From assembly GCA_027596945.1 (NCBI GenBank), contig JADGJH010000220.1, positions 1 to 23,650 of the forward strand: a DNA stretch of 23,650 nucleotides, given 5' to 3'. A program made the position numbers and the translations under genes. Shown here piece by piece: positions 1 through 10,500 of this stretch; the stretch's first letter is position 1; every line of letters begins with the position of its first letter. Origin of the DNA: Physocladia obscura (Eukaryota; Chytridiomycota; Chytridiomycetes; Chytridiales; Chytriomycetaceae). Below the pieces are notes generated by a model. That model was not told the origin of the DNA and did not search any database. It saw only the letters and a list, made by a program, of their open reading frames with translations.

Positions 1-154
1 TTGGTGTGCATCGTTCCAATTTTTTGTATGATGTAAGTTTGACATTTTTATGTCAATTTTTCCTTTTTTTTTTTTTTCACAGCCGTAAATTCATCCAAAA
101 AAATAGCATTTTGAATTCAGCATTTAAATTAGGTTGTCCGTCTCCATATTTCAT

Positions 155-3031
155 CTAATTATCATCATCATCATCATCATCGTCATCATCATCTCCGTCA
201 CTTGTATCCATGCTTTCCGCCCCTCCACCAATTCTTTGAATCTCCTCTCTGATTGCTCCAACCACTTTGCCACTTGCCACATCTTGCGCACACGTAAACG
301 CTCTGATTGCACCTTGTACATCACCAATCCCATTCAAGCATTTGCCCAGTAAGAAATGAACAGCACTTTCGCTTCCCATACTTGTTCCCTTTGCTGCAAG
401 AAGTGGCTGCAGCACTTCTAATGCACCTCGGTAATCTTGTTGTGCGTGTAATATTGTTGCAAGACGGAATGAATAGAGCGGAATGTCCGGGCGTAAAACG
501 ATTGCGCGTCGATACAGCTCTTGAGATTGTGCAGGCTGTTTTTTCTTTTCATATGCCTGAAAATAAAAATAAAATTATAACTGAAAATTTTTTTTTTTTG
601 AAAGTTGTTGGCACATCTCACTTACAACTCCCATGTACAAAATCAGAACCGGATTTGAATGATTGATTTCAAGAGCTTTTTTGAAATGAAATTCGGCAAG
701 TTCATACTTTTCCTGTGTCAGGTAAATATACCCCATTCCAAACCTGTCAAAAAAATAAAAATAAAACGAAGAAAAAAAGAACAAAAAAACACAAACAAAC
801 CAAGCATTATAGTGTCGCTTATCACAGCGTACAGCAACTCGAAAGCACTGCATTGCTTTTTCATTATCTTCCATGGATATATATTCATGTCCACACAGTG
901 TATGAGCATAACAACATTCTGCATTAATCTGAATTGCTCTAGTGAAGCATTTTAGGGCAATATCATGCTCACGCTTCAAACTAAAGCAGTTTCCAATCGC
1001 ACACCATGCCTGCCATGTTAATCGATGTGCTTCAACAAGCTCATGAGCAAGATGACTGAGAGCAACTTCTTTACGTAAATGCCACAATGTTGAAGAATAT
1101 ACATCCATTCCAGAGACTCGATACGGTTCAAGTATTCTGAAAAAAATAAATAAATAAAAGCAATCAACAATACGCGCCATATTTACATACACGTTACCTT
1201 GCTTTCGCAAACCACTCTTCCGCCTTCAAGTATTCTGCCATCTCAAAGAAAGATCGCGCAATCAGAACATACACCCACCCCGTTTCAAACTCCCGCGACG
1301 GCAGACTTTCCAATGCAGTAATCGCATCCAAACAATTGAATGTTTGAAAATTTCGATAAGCAAGCGCCATAGTTTCAATTGACGCAATAATACGACTCTG
1401 TCGAGCAACAATAGGCGGGTCATCAGATCCAGTAGACCACTGTTCATTTGAAGCTTGTCGTTTCGACAAAGACCGTTGTCGCTGTTGTTCATATTCCTGC
1501 TGTTTTTTTGGAGAGGCCAGTGGTGGTTTTTGCTTTGAAACAACATTTACATTACTTGCTGACAGTTTTGTGCGTTTTTTGACCCGTTTTAACACTGTAA
1601 TTGACAATGATGACGAAGAAGAAGTTTTTGCCAAGTTATTTTGTATTGATTGCGGATGCCGACCTCGTTTTGCAGGTGCAGTAGGTAAAACTGCAGCCGA
1701 ATCTGTAGTTGTCAACTCCGATTGCTCAAAATTATTGGTATGGTTTGATTCCTGGGCTGTATGATGCTCATAGTCTGTTTTTTTATGAAAAAAATAAATA
1801 TAAAGAAGAAAACTTAATGATAAAATAAAAACTTGGAAAGCTTTACCAAGATTTTCATCGTCCGAATTATCTAGTTCGACAGAATACAAATAATTCAAGG
1901 CGGATAAATCAGAAAAGTAAAGCTTCGTATCAATTTTTATACCTAAAAATAAAATTTGAATCATCAATCAACGAAAAAATAAAACTGTGAAGAATATCCT
2001 GTACCCATTTCGCATAAAAATTCACAAGCTATCCACAAAAACGGATTGAGCAAAAGTGCAGTTTCGAAATATTTTTTCGCCAAACTGAATGTATTCATTT
2101 TTCTAAAAAACCAACATTCCAAAATTATCATTTCAGAAAAAATGAAATTTTCTCAAACTTGTAAACTTGGCCCATCAGACAATTAATCGATGAATCGTCG
2201 GGATAGTATTTTTCCAAAGCAATATCAAGTGTTATTAGTGCATTGTCACTGCCAATTGGACTTTTTTCGCGTCCAGATAATTTTTGAGAGTCCGCAGTAT
2301 AAGACGCAGCGGCATTAGAACTTTGCAAAAAAGAATTATTTCGATTGAAAATGGTTTGTAGAGAGTCTTCTGCCTCCTTCAGTTTTCCTGTTGGGCGGTT
2401 TTAATAAGGATGAGGTGACATTCACAGATATTAATAAAAGTACCGAGATCCAAACACGCACGCGCAAGAAGGTATTGAGCCATTCGTAAACGATTAGTAG
2501 CGTGAAAAACGGATATTTTTGGGCGTACATCAGAAGGTTGAGATGTAGTAGTGGCAAACTTTGATGAAACAGAGGAGATATGACCAGAAAAAATCGAAAC
2601 AACCAATTCACTTAGAACAGCGCGCGCTCGTGCGGGCTCACGCGAAAGAAGAAGCGCGTTGGCGAGAAGCAAAGCACTGTTCATTTTATTTTTACAAACA
2701 CAAACAGAAGGAAAGGCAAAGGCATTTCTCCTAGTTTTTTTGCCCAGCACAGTCTCGCTGTTTAATCGCGAAGTGTATCCGTTCGGTATTAATTCAACTA
2801 AAACCGCTGGAATTTGCGCAATCGGTTTCGCCAACGCCGCGCTGGACTAAGCTTTGCTTGTGCTTCTTACCCTTGAGATTGCGACTGAGCATGAAAATTC
2901 ATCACCCGCTCAGCAATAAAGACTGCATTCGAGTACAGACCACTGATAATACTGCCATCGTAAGCTACTAGTGCAGCTTTAAGGATGTTCGGATCGTGGA
3001 TATTTGTAACAGCTGTAGTTTCTATCATCAT
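155..3031 (-). CDS. CDC27: Anaphase-promoting complex subunit Cdc27/APC3 (TPR protein)
   Basis: Scaffold TPR subunit of the anaphase-promoting complex (APC/C), the nuclear ubiquitin ligase that drives mitotic exit; in the family the C-terminal TPRs dock co-activators Cdc20 and Cdh1. Nine exons join in frame to 749 aa: 3031-2871, 2676-2444, 2387-2159, 2102-2005, 1942-1847, 1774-1198, 1136-801, 743-626, 556-155. The N-terminal TPR reads YSNAVFIAERV, the family's first-repeat signature; exon 4 gives the conserved NPFLW...EFLCEMG. A Ser/Gln-rich linker (exon 6) follows, then the C-terminal TPR block with DVYSSTLWHL, WCAIGNCFSLKREHD and RHYNAWFGMGYIY. The protein ends in a run of Asp. The start is the first ATG after an in-frame stop; a second ATG follows directly. 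Intron 1 (2870-2677, 194 nt) is much longer than the other seven (56-72 nt) and its acceptor is the least certain junction. Confidence 0.93.
160..193 (-). repeat. Trinucleotide (ATC/GAT) repeat coding for Asp
   Basis: A near-perfect ATC repeat on the plus strand reads as GAT codons on the minus strand. It encodes the run of about 11 Asp at the very C-terminus of Cdc27, directly before the TAG stop. Confidence 0.9.
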
Positions 3032-3102
3032 TTCTAAACATCAAAAACAACTCAAATCTCTGACAAGCTTTTTCAATAAAGTGAAACGTTTAATCCATCC
3101 AA

Positions 3103-3745
3103 TTAATCTTGTGCTGCTCGGGCAGCAGCCAACGCTTCGGCTACACTACGTATTACGTGGCGGTCAGATTCCATCCCATCCTCCAGCACAGCAACTCGCG
3201 CCCGTATACCAGCATCTAGAGTGGCAAAATCATTTAGAAGTAATTGTTGTTTCAGGCCAGTTGTCAGTCCGAGCAGCTTTTCAGCTACATGAACCTACAG
3301 AACACAAAGAGTTCAGTTTAAAGAAAGCATAATCGAAATCAACCATGTTTCGACATTTGCGAACACGTTTCGCATAAACACGCATACACACACACTATAT
3401 AGCTTGTTCTCCACACCCACTGACTGGTCTGGCAGACTCACGATATTCGCACTTGCACCCAGGGCTTTTTGATGCTCTTGGGCTAGTCGATAACGGTCCT
3501 TGACATTTGTATCGACGGCTGCACCTACGGGACCACCGCCACTTGTGTTCATTTGAGCAGAAGTTGAGATTTGAGAATCTTCTGGGCGGATCTACAATGA
3601 GTATCAGTGATGCTGGGATGTTGAAGAGAGGAAACAAACAAAAAAGGAACGTAAGACTTGCCGCCGAAGTGCGGATAATGTATTCCATATTTTGGTGCAG
3701 CTGCACAATCATTGAATCGAGGGATTTGTTGAGCTCGCTCTCCAT
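3103..3745 (-). CDS. MED22: Mediator complex subunit 22 (Med22/Srb6)
   Basis: Small head-module subunit of Mediator, which links activators to RNA polymerase II in the nucleus. Three exons (3745-3658, 3581-3421, 3294-3103) give 146 aa, close to the short helical core of the family. An N-terminal helix with NMEYIIRTSA matches the family's NF..IIK.AK segment; the middle has ALGASANIV; the last exon carries EKLLGLTTGLKQQLLLNDF, the most diagnostic stretch (LLxLxxxLKxxLxLNDF). No annotated DNA-binding or catalytic motif is expected. Intron 1 uses the weak donor GTCTTA with acceptor CCCAG, chosen because it alone keeps frame; intron 2 (126 nt) has a (GT)n-like donor area and could be a few codons different. 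It lies just upstream of CDC27 on the same strand and is divergent from the WD40 gene. Confidence 0.82.
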
Positions 3746-3782
3746 TTGTGGTACACTTTTCTGTTTTTTTTATTGTGTTAAG
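3746..3782. promoter_or_regulatory. 37-bp bidirectional intergenic gap
   Basis: This is the whole space between the MED22 start codon (minus strand) and the WDR89-like start codon (plus strand). It is T-rich on the plus strand with no recognisable TATA element. Any core promoter for either gene must overlap the other gene's transcribed or coding sequence. The regulatory role is inferred from position only. Confidence 0.45.
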
Positions 3783-4959
3783 ATGGAAGCATTCCGGCTT
3801 GCGTACCAGGTACAGACAGACGACTATGTGACTGCAATGAATACGGTCAACGGCGGACAAAGCGTTGCAACGGGCAGCTCCGGCGATGCTGGCACTGTGC
3901 GCATTACGGACGTGACGACGCAGCAGCTTTCGCGTATTCTGAACACGGGAAGTGCAGTGGGTGATCTGTGTGGGCTGCACACCAGAAACAATTCCCACAT
4001 CGCCACAAACAACACTGTAAGCGAAAATGCCGGCTCAAATAATGCCATCCTCTTTGTTGCGGGCCGCGCCGGTGTTGTGTCCGTGTTCGATCTGCGTGTT
4101 GACAGTTCTCTGACACCAAGTCTTGTTCTGCCTAGCTTTGCCGCCGCACCGCTCGTTTCACTTGCCTGCAATGCCTCTGGATCTGTGCTTGCTGCAGGCG
4201 CAGAGCTTGCTGAAAAGGCAGGCCCCGACGGCGAAGATATTGCGAGTCTGCTCATGTGGGACATCCGCAATGCCGCTGCCCCCTTAGCTCATTTCATTGA
4301 TTCGCACTCGGACGATATCACGCAACTTCGCTTCCATCCCTTCAAGGACGAATTGCTAATTTCTGGAAGTACTGATGGGTTTGTTTCTCCATTTCACATT
4401 CAAACTTGTGACTCTTAATCAACAAAAACTACTACTAACAGCTGTCTCTATTCTTCCTTCATCTACTGTTTTCAAAAACAAAACGATAATAATCAGACTT
4501 ATCAATCTATATGAGCTCACTCCGACGCTGAACGAAGAAGATTCCCTCTATCAAGTAATAAAAGCCAATTCCATTAATAAGTTGGGATTCTTCGGTCCAC
4601 AATACGAATATATATTCGCCCAAACTCATATCGAAACTTTTTCACTGTATAAGTTTGAGAACGGCGATGTTGTCAAAGAGTTTGGCGATTGCCGGCGAAA
4701 TGTTGCTGGTTTCTCCGTTGGCCCTATCGAATATCTCGTTGATTCTGCTTACGATGAAAACACTGGCCGTTTATATATTGTCGCTGGCCGTCAAGATGGA
4801 AATATGGCGGTTTTGAATGTCGGCTTGGATGATATGGAGCTTGTTTACACATTAAATGGAGGGCATAGAGATATTGTCAGATGTGCATATTGGGATATGG
4901 ATAAGCATTTTATCATGAGTGGAGGGGAGGATGGTATTATTTCTTTCTGGCAAAATTGA
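3783..4959 (+). CDS. WD40-repeat protein, WDR89-like
   Basis: Predicted WD40 beta-propeller of 352 aa from two exons (3783-4378 and 4497-4959; the 118-nt intron has phase 2). Strong family matches are SHSDDITQLRFHP followed by ELLISGSTDG just before the intron, LINLYEL just after it, and the C-terminal GGHRDIVRCAYWD...SGGEDGIISFWQN. Human WDR89 has 387 aa and the same order of motifs, so the protein looks full length. Its molecular role is not established; WD40 propellers usually serve as protein-binding platforms. The frame is open upstream, but that part is antisense to MED22 exons, so the ATG at 3783 giving MEAFRLAYQ is preferred. Its stop lies 52 bp before the next gene, with a T-tract between. 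Confidence 0.85.
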
Positions 4960-5011
4960 GTTGTTTTTTGTCATTTTTTTTTTTTTTTTTAAATAATTAT
5001 CATTCCCTTCG

Positions 5012-6996
5012 ATGTATCAAGGAAAGCAAGTCACAAACATAGGCCTTCCTATATCAGCAACAGCAAGCTCGACAAATAGCACCATAAACGGGCCTGCGGT
5101 TTTAGGTGGAGCAATTACCAACCCAAATATCGGAGCTGGAGCTGCAGCAACACTGGCTCAGCAACAGCAAGCGGCATGGTTTGCACCAGTTGTTTTTAGG
5201 AAGATTAAGCTGAACGCGGGTGTTGCACAACAGGCAAGCATATGGCGCGATGCAGTACCAGCAGCAACAACAAGCGGCGGCGATGGTGGCGGCGGTAGCT
5301 GCGGCAACGGGGCAGCAACTTCACCCACAGCAACAACAACAGCAACAACAACAACAACAGGCAGCAGCGTGGGCTGCGTATTTTGCCAGTCAGGGTATGC
5401 AGGCGCAACAAATGCAAATTATGCCCGCCCAGCAACAACAGGCGCCGCAGCAACTTGCAAATAATTCCCGCCCAGTTGCTATTGCACCCCCCATCCACTA
5501 CACACCACATGCCGCTGTGCCTTTCCAGATTCCGGCTGCATATGCACCACACCTGACCATTCCAATTACGGCCGTCCCTGCCGTTCCCGTCTCTGTTGTC
5601 GCTTCGATTCCTGGAGCCGTTGGCCCGAGCTCCATCCAACCACCACAACCTGCATACCCACCGCCGCCCCAATCTGCGTATGCCGATCCACGCTATGCCC
5701 AAGCAGGTCATCACGCGCCTTCGCAATCTTCTGGTGGTCGGTTGGATGATCCTTATGCTTCACAACAAAACCACTCATCACAGCCTCCACCTACGTGGCG
5801 TCACTCGCGTGATGACGAACGATTTCGCGCACAAGATCGTGACGAACGCTATCGAAATGGAGACTCGTATATGGGAGACCGGCGAGGAAAGGTTTTATAT
5901 CTTTTTTATTTTCTTTTTTTATTTAAAAATAATATTAAAAAAGCGACCCCGGGATGACTATGACAGTCGATACGTTCCACGTGGCGCCAGCGGTAGTGGC
6001 GGTGCATACGATCGAGGTGGGTATGATAATAGAAGTGGCGGGTATGATCGATATGACCCGTCGGCGTCACGGTATGTTCCTCCTCGTGGAGGAGACTCAT
6101 TTCGCGGATTCAGCGATAGTCGCGGTAGCCACCATTCGCAGTATCAACATTATTCTCAATACGGACCTTCTCGGTATGACTCGCGCAGTGGCGCCGGTGC
6201 TCCTCGAGATTACCGCGATAGCGAAAATTCCCGAGTTGGAGGAGCTGGATCTTCGTATGGGGATCGAAGACGAGGAGGCGCGAGTGCCGGAAATAGTAGC
6301 AATGCCGGTGGTAGCTATAGCCAAAGTCACAGCCATGGTGGAAGTAACAATGGTGGTGTTGGTAACACATATTCGAGTAGAGAAAGTGGAAGTTATGTTC
6401 CTGGAATGAATGAAATTGATATTCGGAGAGCACTGGAAGATCCGTGGGCAAGGCTTGTGAATGTTCCTCCTTCTGCAACAGCGACTGCAACAGCTGATTC
6501 AATTGCGGCTGATTCTGATCGACTGGCTGATATTTCTTCCGAAAATACAAAAGATGCAGAAGTTACCGCAGATATTTCTGCCATTTCGGATGATCAGGAG
6601 ACGAATACTGCTGCTGGTGTAAATAATTCGATCATTGAAAAAAGCGATGAATTTCAAGTGGAGGACGAAGAGCTTGAGTTTATTGCGTTAGACGAGGATA
6701 CGATAAATGAAACGGAAATAGATAATTATGCGAAAGAAAGCGAAGAACAGCATATTGACGCGACACACACGATTAGTACTGGTAATGTGACCCATGCTGC
6801 TAGCGTTGTTGTTTCGAATGACGGCGGAAAAAATTATTACGGAAGTAGTAGTGGTCATAGTGAAAGAAAAGAGGGAGTTAGTGGTAATAAGAATCAAATT
6901 CAGGATATTCATGATGAAAAAAAGGGTGATGACGATAATGAAGTCATGAGTCAGGACGAAGATATTAGTAGTGATACTCCACTGGAAATAATTTAA
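5012..6996 (+). CDS. Q/A-rich and R/G/D-rich low-complexity protein, unknown function
   Basis: I do not recognise this 625-aa protein. Three exons join in frame: 5012-5178, 5234-5891, 5944-6996 (introns of 55 and 52 nt). The N-terminal third is Ala/Gln-rich with an uninterrupted Gln run; the middle is Pro/Ala-rich with tyrosines (AYPPPPQSAYADPRY); next comes an Arg/Asp-rich part (WRHSRDDERFRAQDRDERYR) and a Gly/Ser/Tyr/Arg-rich part (GAYDRGGYDNRSGGYDRY) like those of RNA-binding or granule proteins; the last about 150 residues are acidic and Ser-rich. A short motif, EIDIRRALEDPWARL (near 6413-6457), stands out as ordered and probably conserved. No RRM, KH or zinc finger is visible. The mix suggests an RNA-associated, phase-separating protein, but that is inference from composition alone. 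Confidence 0.72.
5337..5366 (+). repeat. CAA/CAG repeat (poly-Gln)
   Basis: Tandem CAA/CAG codons in the second exon of the low-complexity gene encode about 10-11 consecutive Gln. Further short Gln runs lie on both sides. Confidence 0.85.
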
Positions 6997-7194
6997 GAGA
7001 ATGAAATGGGGGACTGTTTTCATATCGTGATATGGTCTGTCCCATCATTGTTGTTTTTGCTTTTTCAACTTCGAAGGATCCTCTTGTCTCCCTCCCCTCC
7101 TCCATTCTTCCCCTCTTCTCCGCCCTTTCTCAAATCCCATCATTTCTTCTTGAGTTGAGGAACAAACACAAAAAAATATAAATAAATAAAATAT
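6997..7194. other. Intergenic region with polypyrimidine tract
   Basis: About 200 bp between two plus-strand genes. Positions 7081-7132 are almost pure C/T on the plus strand, with only three or four purines, followed by an A/T-rich stretch directly before the next start codon. CT-rich tracts are common in fungal promoters, so this may belong to the promoter or 5' leader of the small membrane protein gene; it could equally be 3' UTR. Confidence 0.4.
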
Positions 7195-7542
7195 ATGGAA
7201 CCCGAACGCCAGGGTTTGCTTTGGCAGCACTCTCCAAATATAGGGAGATTCGAGCGTGAAGAATACGGCGAAAAGTGGTGGCTAAAAAAAGTGCGGCTGG
7301 CAGATGAATTTCTGGCTGGTGGCGTAGTGGTGATGGCATTACTTGAAATACAGTTTCAGACATCATTTGCTGACGCAGCTGTTGTTGTTGCCACAGCTAT
7401 TACTGTATTTATTGCAACTTTTTTTCGATTGATTACGCGACGCAGACGATGGCAACGGGACTTGCGTACTGTTGTACAGGTGAATCCCGTTTTATTTTTC
7501 GCAAATCAGATGCTAAAGTGCAAACCTGTAATGGAACAATAA
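7195..7542 (+). CDS. Small membrane protein, two predicted helices, unknown function
   Basis: I do not recognise this protein of 100-115 aa. The N-terminus is soluble and charged (EREEYGEKWWLKKVRLADE); two hydrophobic segments follow, about residues 42-58 (AGGVVVMALLEI core) and 61-80 (AAVVVATAITVFIATFF), then a basic cluster TRRRRWQRD. This looks like a helical hairpin with both ends on the same, probably cytosolic, side. The 3' end is open to question: a good donor, CAG|GTGAAT at 7480, could splice to TACTAG at 7577 and give a 100-residue form ending TVVQQLTQS with its stop at 7593-7595, overlapping the next gene's ATG by one base. Unspliced, it ends at 7542 with 115 residues. The clean hydrophobic pattern and basic flanks make it more likely real than chance. 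Confidence 0.5.
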   Translation: MEPERQGLLWQHSPNIGRFEREEYGEKWWLKKVRLADEFLAGGVVVMALLEIQFQTSFADAAVVVATAITVFIATFFRLITRRRRWQRDLRTVVQVNPVLFFANQMLKCKPVMEQ

Positions 7543-7594
7543 TAATTAGATTTCACTGGGTATTCTTTTTGTACTAGCAGTTAACGCAGTCGTA

Positions 7595-10500
7595 ATGTTG
7601 TCGTTTTTATCATTCCTTATTGTTTGCGCTTCAGCTTCTCTGTGCGTCGCCGAATCAGCACTGTTACATGCCGATGAAACTCTTTTGCCGATTACTATTC
7701 AAGCGGAACATCAAAATGAGCGCAGTTTACAGCACCAGAATTTAAATGGTGAGCAGCAACAGCAACAGCAACAACCGTATCAACAACAGCAACAGCAGCA
7801 ACAGCAGCAATTTCAAGTTCAGCACATGCGTAATCAGAGTAGTCAACCTATAGTTGCTATTGCGAATTCACCACTTCCAGATCCAACTCTGGTTTTCCTC
7901 CTTCCCGATTTATTTCCTTCTCCACCTCAAGCAGCTGCTATCCCTATTTCTACAAGGAATCAAAACGATTTATCGAAATCCGCAAATGTTAATGCAACCG
8001 AAAGTTTGGGAAATCTCGCTTTTTCCACTTCGGCTCCAAATTTTTCATCCAGCAACTTTCAATCACAACAAGAAGCTGATTTAACTCATGCTTCTGTACT
8101 CATGCCAAGTTCATTGTGTTTTTTTCGTGATGACAGTAACTCCACTGCAAAAATTTCCGAGCTCAAAGGAAATCAATTGGATGTCTCGTTTTTCGACTCC
8201 AGCTCCTCGGGTAGCGACAGCTTTCGCTCCCAAAATCGAAATCTTGGCAGTATTAGCAGCTTAATTTCTCGCACAGTGGCAGATTCGAATGTAGAAAACA
8301 AAGCTTTCTCATTGTTGCATTCACAAAATTTATTGAACGCAGTGTATGAATCTTGGAATTCTGATTGGTTTAATGCCCGCAATTTGCTTCAAGTTTACCC
8401 TAATTCTTCTTTTTTTGCGAGGCACGCTGTTCATGCTGCCGAGGTTGGTATATGCCGACGTTAAATATTAACTATTTGATGAAACTTAAAATATTAAAAA
8501 GTTAGAAATTATTATTCAACTTGCTTCTGGCCGTGAGCGAGACATTCTCAATGCATTAAAGCGGATTAAATATGCTGAAAGTGTTTGCTCCAGAATTTTG
8601 GAGGGTTCTTCAGAGATTGTAAGTATATTTTTAATGAAAATTGAAACTTATTTTGATAAATATTTAGGAGCACGCCTTTGAATCAGCAGTCATTGAAAAT
8701 TTTTTGGAGCCAAATAGCTTTCTTCGGAACTCTCTTCATGCAGTTTTTGTATTCGATGTTGAATGTTGCAAAGCTGATGCTCTTGTCTTCAAAGGTGTTT
8801 GTCAAATACTGATGGGAAGAGAAATAAAAGGAACATCGTAAGTTTGTGAGATTTTTAAAAAATAAATTTCATGTTTTATTTATGGCATTTTATAGGACTT
8901 TACGTACAGCAACAAAGATTTACCAAAAATTGGTGAAAGATATCGGTAAAATTGACTATCCAAATAACCATGATGAAGTACCTCAATCGCAACAAGATAT
9001 TATAAATCGTGAAACTTCGAAAATGCGAATTTGTGTTGAATTTGGAATTGCGTTCTCTGAAATTATCGTCGAGCTAGTTGGGTTTGGGTTTTTTTGCTTT
9101 TTATATTGTTATTGATCGATCAAAATACTCAAATAAAAAACATACGCCTAGGTTCCACCTGCTATTTCTTCAATTCTGAAAGCCATTGGCCTCAAGTCAA
9201 ATTCAAGTCAAGCAACAATAATGTTGAAGCGAATTGCTCAGTCTGATTCTATTCGCGCACCGCTCTCGGCATTCATATTGTTACTGCATTCCGTTTCGTT
9301 TGCGACACCAACCGGAATATTCAGACTGCAAAAGTGGTCATGTGATAATGCAGATGTTTCTTTGCTCGATAATTTGTTTATGGGAGAAAATGTGTGTGAT
9401 GACATACAGGATGAGATTTCCAAGCTTCGGGCTGGTTTAGTTTTCTGCAAAGATATTGCTTTGACAAGATGGCCGTTCGTTCCTTTTTTTTTTTTTCCAA
9501 ATTCTTTTTGATGAGTTACCAAATCATTAACACAAAAAACAAAAAACAAAAATTACGGATATGTGCATTTTATATCATCAGAAATAGCACTGTTTTCAAT
9601 ACTATGGGTTTCCATTTGTACAGAAAGGTCGGAAATTTTGAGGCTGCACAACGATGTTTGCAAATCGCTATTAACGCGGTTCCCGTTAATTTAATTCCTT
9701 TCTCTGCAGCTTTATGGTTTGAAATGGGTTGCCATCGTGCTCTTTCGTTGAGTATTGGGCTCATTTTTAAATTTTATTTTATATTAATTTTTTAAAAAGA
9801 TGCGAATGGGAAGTTGCCAGAAAAATTTTCGAAGCCATATGGATTCTTGATGGATCTGTGGATCTGCCAGAAAATATTCGAGCCGAAGCATCGTCGCTCA
9901 ATCAACAGAATTATTCTAATGCCAGCTTTTCTTCAAGTAAAAAAGATGCGACATACTCTTCATCATCTCTGTCATCGTCATCGTCGTCATCATTGTCGTT
10001 GGCCACAGTATCAAGTTCAAAATCTTCACTATTTTCAAGTGATTGGTTTGAATTACGACCCTATGCTGGCGTTTTTCTGGTTGCGTGTCTGAGAGCAGAA
10101 GAAGGCACGAATACCAGAAATAATGGTGCAACTTCGTTGGAAACTGCTAAATTCGTTCATAAAGAACTTCTTGGAGCCGTGTCTTCACGGAAAACGAGAG
10201 TTAGAATTGATATTTTTTATTTTTATTACTTGAACGGTGAACTAATTCATTTACATAAATCAGAAAACAAGGACAGTGGATTTCTTGATCAAGATACTGG
10301 AGTGGCTCGTTTCGCGACCTGGCGGAATCCATCCACTTTTGGTGCACATGATCCTTGTTCTGCGGCGTGATATCCATAACAGTATATGGGATGGTGGCAA
10401 AAGCAAGCATTTATTGTTTCAAATGCACAAATCAATGCATGATCTAACGTTTCTCGAATCCGAATCAGCTGGCCTTGAAGATGGCATGGGAAAAATGCTC

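Noticed and set aside
2379..2834. Cdc27 starting at the ATG at 2834
   Set aside because: This start would miss the first TPR. An upstream exon (3031-2871) with the YSNAVFIAERV signature and a good GTAAGA donor joins in frame when 2870-2677 is spliced out.
3507..3782. N-terminal extension of the WD40 gene to 3507
   Set aside because: The open frame is antisense to MED22 exons and the added residues resemble no WD40 protein; MEAFRLAYQ is the natural start.
5205..5726. Leu/Arg-rich minus-strand ORF
   Set aside because: Antisense shadow of the poly-Gln gene: CAG/CAA repeats read as Leu runs.
9475..9623. Longer Iml2-like intron ending at TTGTACAG (9623)
   Set aside because: An acceptor at 9581 keeps the same frame and adds NSTVFNTMGFHLYR, which matches the family's segment before the TPR, so the 107-nt intron was preferred.
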